Assembly (NCBI GenBank): GCA_019912505.1
Contig: JAIOIM010000530.1
Coordinates: forward strand, 1-10,356
Origin: Ignavibacteriaceae bacterium
GTDB lineage: Bacteria; Bacteroidota; Ignavibacteria; Ignavibacteriales; Ignavibacteriaceae
Length of the DNA stretch: 10,356 nucleotides
Reading direction: 5' to 3'
Under the pieces are notes generated by a model, which ran no database searches, was not told the origin of the DNA, and was given only the letters and a program-made list of their open reading frames with translations. This document shows, one piece after another, positions 6,550 to 10,356 of the stretch. Made by a program: the position numbers and the translations under genes. Within the stretch, counting starts at the first letter, position 1; the number at the start of each line of letters is the position of its first letter.

Positions 6550-9500
6550 TTATGCTTCCTCCGAATGAGTATTTCTAAGCTTAGTAATGTACGTTACATT
6601 TGGACGCACATTCAATTCTTCAAGAACATAATAGCCAAGTTCGTGGTTTCGAAACTTTGCAAATTCACTTTCTTTTTCGTTAACATCGCCAAATTTTATT
6701 GCTGTTGTTGGGCAGGCTTCCTGGCATGCTGTTTTAACATCGCTCCCTCTAACCGTCCGGTTTTGCGCTGTTGCATTTTCGCGCGCTTCCATTATCCGCT
6801 GTATACAAAATGTACACTTCTCCATCACTCCGCGTGAACGAACAGTAACTTCCGGGTTGTAGATGAGATTATGAACATCTGCCTCCTGGTAGCCGTCTCT
6901 AAAATAATCTCTATAGTTGAAGAAATTAAACCGTCTTACTTTATAAGGACAGTTGTTTGAACAATAACGGGTGCCCACACAGCGGTTATAAATCATTTGA
7001 TTTAACCCATCCGTACTGTGAGTAGTTGCGACTACCGGGCAAACATTTTCGCAAGGTGCGTGGTCGCAATGCTGACAAAGCATCGGCTGTACACTTGTCT
7101 TAGGCTCATCTTCAGTGCCGGAATAATATCTGTCTATGCGAAGCCAGTGCATTTCTCTTCCTTTTGCAACCTGGTCTTTACCAACAACAGGAATATTATT
7201 TTCAGATATACATGCAACTACGCAGTCGCTGCAGCCAAGACATTTATTCAAATCGATTGCCATACCCCACTTTAAACCAGGGTACTCCATGTTGGTCTGG
7301 CTACCGTACATCGTAATTTTTTCGTGTTCCTCTTTTTTCATAAAATGAGGATTTTGTTTATACTTTTCTACAGTACCTTCCTGTATTATTCCTCTTTTTT
7401 GCGCTGCATCTTTTGTCATTTCATCATCAAAAACATGATGCTCCTGCGCCGTAACAAGTTGATAACTGCCGTTTCCTTTTACTACCGAAGCATTGTATAG
7501 CCAGGGTGATAAGCCATTGCTATTCATCAAAACATTTGCGTTAAACCCAACGCCGGTTCCGACAGCCCCTGCATTTTCTCTACCGTAGCCTAATTCAATT
7601 GTAATTGTTTTTTCTGATGACCCGGGCTGCAGAAATACCGGGATTGACAATTTTGAATTGCCTATTTGAATATCAATTATATCATCGTTTTCCACACCAA
7701 GTTCTTTTGCAGTAATATGAGAAATTGCTGCGTAATTGTCCCACGTAATTTTTGAAACAGGATGCGGCAGTTCTTGAAGCCAACCATTATCGGCATACGA
7801 ACCATCAACTATTGAGTAACTTGATTTTAATGCCACAACATAAGAATTTGCAACAATGGGTCTGACGGTTGGCACTGGTAATACATTAAACGCAAACGAA
7901 GCTGTAGATGTTTCGTTTGTAACAACCACGCCATCGTGCAGAGCATTTACCCAAAACTTGTTAAAGTTTGGGGTTGATGAAAAAAGCGAATTCTGCCAAT
8001 TGTTCATCAAATATTCGTGATACAAAGTATCTTTAAAACCTTTTGCATCGCCATTTAGCCATGTTAATAAAATTGCCTCTTTTTGGCGTGTACTAAAAAG
8101 AGGAGCAATAACAGGTTGTTGCAGGGAGATGAATCCGGTTCTTGTTTGTACATCGCCCCATACTTCAAGCGTATGATTTATAGGGAGAGTATAACTACTA
8201 ACAGCCGCAGTCTCATTATTCGTTCCGGTTAGCGAAATAACAGCGGGAACTTTTTTTAGTGCGGTTTTATAGCCGATGTCTTGAGACAAATGATAAACAG
8301 GATTGGAGTCGTAATGAATAACGGCTGCTACCATTCCGCTGTTCATTGATTTAACAAGAGAGTTAAATTCATCGGCGGTTGCAAGCGGATGATGTTCTAT
8401 TTCAGTTTGCGGATTAAATAACGCGTCGGCACTTAAAGCATTGTTAATTGCATTAACAGTTAAATGAACTGCTTCCGGCAGAGTGCTGCCAGCATAAACG
8501 ATTGCTTTCCCTCTGTTCTGTTTTAAATCGTTTACAAGTGCTTTTAATTTTCCGGTATTTAAATCATATGTTTTGGCAAAAGAGTTAAGTGACGACAAAC
8601 TGCCGTTTACTGCTTCAAGAAGCGCCGAAGTAAATTCGTGTTGGGCATCTGGACGAAGTCTTAAACGGTAATCCGCATTTATACCGGTTAATGACATATT
8701 TCCTTCAACAACATATAAACGGTTGAAATTTTTTATATCGTCTACATCCCTGCCTTCAGCAAATAATCTTGCATTTTCAACTCTGTTTCCTTCCTTACCG
8801 AGGAAATCAGACTCGAGTGCAACAATTACTCTTGCTTCATTCCATTTAATTTTCGGATATAAGCCCGACCCGTAAGATTTTTTCCAGGCACGGTTTCTAA
8901 CGTCTTCATTAAATAACTCGTACGAATAAATTTTTGCATTATACTTTTGAGCAAATTCATCGAGCAATTTTTTTTCAGTCGGGGAAACAATCTTTTTTGT
9001 AATAACCGCAACTTGTTTGCCGCTGCTGTTATTTAAAAGCTGAATTATTTCTTTATCTACATTCCCCCATGAAATTTCACCTCTTATACCCGAGCTACTA
9101 AGCTTTAAAGGTTTTTTTATTCTCTCAGGATTGTACAAATCTAATATACTTGCCTGAGCCTGAGTGCACATTTTTCCTTTTGATACAGGATGATCGGGGT
9201 TACCGTCAATCTTTATCGGTCTGCCTTCTCTTGTTTTTATCAACACTCCGCAGCTATGTTCGCAGCTTGCTGTTGATGCATAATAATTTGCCACACCGAG
9301 GGTTATTTCTTCAGGCTTTTTGTTATAAGGAATTATTTCGCCTCTGTCAGGGTAATTGTTACAGCCTGTACCGGCAAGCGCAGCGGACGCGCCGAGAAGA
9401 GCTAAAAATTTTCTTCTTGAAAAGTTTGACAATTTTTTCGGGTCGAAATCTTCGGTAACGCCATCTTTAAATTCATGATGTTTTGCTTCTATTGAACCGG

Positions 9501-9588
9501 CGCTCTTATATAAGTCTTCAAAACTTCTCCAGTAGTTAGAATCGGTTTTAGTTGATGCGTTTAATAATTCGTCTTTCTTCTCAGGCAT
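6550..9588 (-). CDS. actB: Alternative complex III subunit ActB: Tat-exported molybdopterin-family plus Fe-S protein
   Basis: This is the large peripheral subunit of ACIII, carrying electrons from quinol at ActC to the ActA haems on the periplasmic face. From ATG at 9588 it has 1012 residues. A long N-terminal region precedes the Tat motif SRRKFLALLG (Arg58-Arg59) and a Cys76 that may be lipidated, although the lipobox is weak. Residues about 95-720 are the molybdopterin-oxidoreductase-like part, which in characterised ACIII holds no molybdenum. Here its usual N-terminal Fe-S motif has only Cys109, Cys113 and Cys141. The C-terminal Fe-S domain (about 765-985) has cysteines 783/786/789/793, 838/841/846/850, 870/876/880 and 925/928/955/959. 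That makes fifteen, fitting three 4Fe-4S and one 3Fe-4S cluster, because Thr873 replaces one cysteine. A GTG at 9597 would add three residues but overlaps the AGGTGA ribosome binding site, and TAG directly precedes it. Length is normal for a fused ActB. Confidence 0.96.
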   Translation of the reverse strand: MPEKKDELLNASTKTDSNYWRSFEDLYKSAGSIEAKHHEFKDGVTEDFDPKKLSNFSRRKFLALLGASAALAGTGCNNYPDRGEIIPYNKKPEEITLGVANYYASTASCEHSCGVLIKTREGRPIKIDGNPDHPVSKGKMCTQAQASILDLYNPERIKKPLKLSSSGIRGEISWGNVDKEIIQLLNNSSGKQVAVITKKIVSPTEKKLLDEFAQKYNAKIYSYELFNEDVRNRAWKKSYGSGLYPKIKWNEARVIVALESDFLGKEGNRVENARLFAEGRDVDDIKNFNRLYVVEGNMSLTGINADYRLRLRPDAQHEFTSALLEAVNGSLSSLNSFAKTYDLNTGKLKALVNDLKQNRGKAIVYAGSTLPEAVHLTVNAINNALSADALFNPQTEIEHHPLATADEFNSLVKSMNSGMVAAVIHYDSNPVYHLSQDIGYKTALKKVPAVISLTGTNNETAAVSSYTLPINHTLEVWGDVQTRTGFISLQQPVIAPLFSTRQKEAILLTWLNGDAKGFKDTLYHEYLMNNWQNSLFSSTPNFNKFWVNALHDGVVVTNETSTASFAFNVLPVPTVRPIVANSYVVALKSSYSIVDGSYADNGWLQELPHPVSKITWDNYAAISHITAKELGVENDDIIDIQIGNSKLSIPVFLQPGSSEKTITIELGYGRENAGAVGTGVGFNANVLMNSNGLSPWLYNASVVKGNGSYQLVTAQEHHVFDDEMTKDAAQKRGIIQEGTVEKYKQNPHFMKKEEHEKITMYGSQTNMEYPGLKWGMAIDLNKCLGCSDCVVACISENNIPVVGKDQVAKGREMHWLRIDRYYSGTEDEPKTSVQPMLCQHCDHAPCENVCPVVATTHSTDGLNQMIYNRCVGTRYCSNNCPYKVRRFNFFNYRDYFRDGYQEADVHNLIYNPEVTVRSRGVMEKCTFCIQRIMEARENATAQNRTVRGSDVKTACQEACPTTAIKFGDVNEKESEFAKFRNHELGYYVLEELNVRPNVTYITKLRNTHSEEA
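6558..6563 (-). promoter_or_regulatory. Ribosome binding site that fixes the TTG start of actC
   Basis: CGGAGG on the minus strand, inside the last codons of actB, lies 8 bases before TTG at 6549-6547. No ATG is available until residue 29 of ActC, which would delete a conserved N-terminal stretch. The spacing and strength of this site make TTG the likely start. Confidence 0.75.
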
Positions 9589-9787
9589 GCTTATCACCTA
9601 TTTTTTTTCTACTAACTGCAAGAGGATTAACATCTACCTTAATTTTAGCTTTCTTAATTACTTCTTTTTTTGCAAAGAGTTTAAACGGTAAACTGCCCGC
9701 AACAAAAAAACCAAGTGCTCCGGAGCCAAGGGAAGCAAAAAAGCTTTTTCTTTTAATTTTATTTTGATTTACAATTTTGTCAAACAT
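9581..9787 (-). CDS. Small 68-residue protein with Tat-like leader, function unknown
   Basis: I do not recognise this protein. It has a basic N-terminus with an Arg13-Lys14 pair in a KRKSFF context, resembling a twin-arginine motif with one substitution. A glycine/alanine-rich hydrophobic segment follows at about 16-31, then a lysine-rich stretch and a short C-terminal part containing VDVNPLAVSRKK at 51-62. There are no cysteines or haem motifs. It could be a single-pass membrane peptide or an exported small protein. GGAG at 9801-9798 lies 10 bases before the ATG, it starts 16 bases after the actA stop, and its end overlaps actB by 8 bases, so it looks translated and co-expressed with the complex. 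Possible roles are an accessory subunit or an assembly factor for ActB, itself a Tat substrate; both are guesses. The placement, ribosome binding site and leader argue against a chance ORF. Confidence 0.75.
   Translation of the reverse strand: MFDKIVNQNKIKRKSFFASLGSGALGFFVAGSLPFKLFAKKEVIKKAKIKVDVNPLAVSRKKIGDKHA
9594..9599 (-). promoter_or_regulatory. Ribosome binding site that decides the actB start
   Basis: AGGTGA on the minus strand lies 5 bases before ATG at 9588. The in-frame GTG at 9597 is part of this site, so initiation at the ATG is more likely. The site lies inside the end of the small upstream gene. Confidence 0.65.
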
Positions 9788-9803
9788 TTTTAATCATCTC
9801 CAA

Positions 9804-10356
9804 TTAGCGGTGACAAGCATAACAGTTATCCGGACCTTTATTTATATTTTTCAGTTCCGGTAGTTTTTCGTGTATGGTTCTATGACAATCAAGACAACTA
9901 CCCATTGTGAACGAATTTACCTGCCCGATTTTTTCCATTTGTGTCACCTCACCATGGCAAGCCGTACAGTCGATACCTTTGTTTACATGCACACTATGGT
10001 TAAAATAAGCATAGTCGGGTACTTTGTGAATCCGCCTCCAGGGAAGTGCTTTTCCATCATTATAATATGAGGTGAGTAGTTGTATTTGCGGACGATCTTT
10101 ACGCGCAACAGTATGGCAGTTCATACATGTACTTATCGGTGGAACCATCGCATGTCTTGATTTTTCAACACCGGTGTGGCAATACTGGCAATCTATTTTC
10201 ATATCGCCGGCGTGGAGGCTGTGTGAAAATTGAATCGGTTGATCTGGCGTATTTCCAACCCCGTCTCTTTCGGGTCGTGAGATATAATATGTTAATGTAA
10301 AGGATGCAATTACAACAAACAGAATAAGCGGAAGCCGAATTCTGAGAATATAATCT
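9804..10356 (-). CDS. actA: Alternative complex III pentahaem cytochrome c subunit ActA, 5' end cut by the window
   Basis: This periplasmic multihaem cytochrome of ACIII takes electrons from the ActB Fe-S clusters and passes them toward ActE and the oxidase. The frame is open to the window edge, giving 183 visible residues; the family is around 200-230 long, so only a short N-terminal piece should be missing. Visible residues 7-25 are a membrane anchor, followed by QPIQFSHSLHAGDM. Five CXXCH haem sites follow at about 56-60, 77-81, 130-134, 154-158 and 178-182, the last almost at the C-terminus. Additional histidines (for example 45, 48, 68, 120, 123) are candidate distal ligands. An internal ATG at 10202 would remove the anchor and the FSHSLHAG motif, so it is not the true start. 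The promoter of the cluster, if it lies directly upstream, is outside the window. Confidence 0.95.
   Translation of the reverse strand, partial: DYILRIRLPLILFVVIASFTLTYYISRPERDGVGNTPDQPIQFSHSLHAGDMKIDCQYCHTGVEKSRHAMVPPISTCMNCHTVARKDRPQIQLLTSYYNDGKALPWRRIHKVPDYAYFNHSVHVNKGIDCTACHGEVTQMEKIGQVNSFTMGSCLDCHRTIHEKLPELKNINKGPDNCYACHR

Noticed and set aside
6550..9588. ActB as a catalytic molybdenum enzyme such as polysulfide or formate oxidoreductase
   Set aside because: Fusion of the oxidoreductase-like part to the four-motif Fe-S domain, the missing fourth N-terminal cysteine, and the actA/C/D/E/F neighbours identify it as ACIII ActB.
9588..9608. Slippage on the A8 run making a fusion of the small protein with ActB
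   Set aside because: Entering the actB frame at that point meets TAG (9600-9598) at once, before the actB start, so a fused product cannot form.
9804..10202. ActA starting at the internal ATG at 10202
   Set aside because: The frame is open upstream to the window edge and encodes a membrane anchor plus a conserved FSHSLHAG stretch, so the gene begins outside the window.
1..10356. tRNA, rRNA, CRISPR arrays, insertion sequences or att sites
   Set aside because: I saw no cloverleaf-like segment, no regularly spaced repeats, no transposase and no inverted terminal repeats; nearly every base is in a respiratory gene.

Overview
The window is one continuous minus-strand gene cluster for the quinol-to-oxygen end of an aerobic respiratory chain. 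It encodes an alternative complex III (ACIII, the act genes), then a membrane-bound monoheme cytochrome c, a SCO-type copper chaperone and the start of haem-copper oxidase subunit I. The DNA is AT-rich. Tat-exported ActB, an A2-type oxidase and this gene order suggest a member of the Bacteroidota/Chlorobi group, with Ignavibacteria-like or Rhodothermus-like bacteria as my best guess. That placement is inference from gene content; there is no rRNA or marker gene here.

In transcription order (right to left): actA, pentahaem cytochrome, 5' end off the window (10356-9804); a 68-residue protein of unknown function with a Tat-like leader (9787-9581); actB, large Fe-S/molybdopterin-family subunit (9588-6550); actC, NrfD-like quinol-site subunit with a TTG start (6549-5182); an actD-actE fusion, in which a DUF3341-type membrane domain is joined to a monohaem cytochrome c (5182-4022); actF, second NrfD-like membrane subunit (4032-2839); a membrane-anchored cytochrome c with an uncharacterised C-terminal part (2775-1852); a SCO1/SenC protein (1855-1022); and coxA, whose 3' end is off the window (1018-1).

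The genes overlap or lie within a few bases of each other, except for one 63-base gap at 2776-2838. I see no convincing promoter or terminator, so the cluster looks like a single transcript that starts and ends outside the window. The inferred electron path is menaquinol, ActC/ActB Fe-S clusters, ActA and ActE haems, possibly the stand-alone cytochrome c, then the CuA/haem a3-CuB oxidase, whose copper centre the SCO protein helps to build. The machinery belongs to known families. The less ordinary points are the small Tat-like gene between actA and actB, the ActDE fusion, the unexplained C-terminal module of the cytochrome c, and the absence of a subunit II gene between the SCO gene and coxA.
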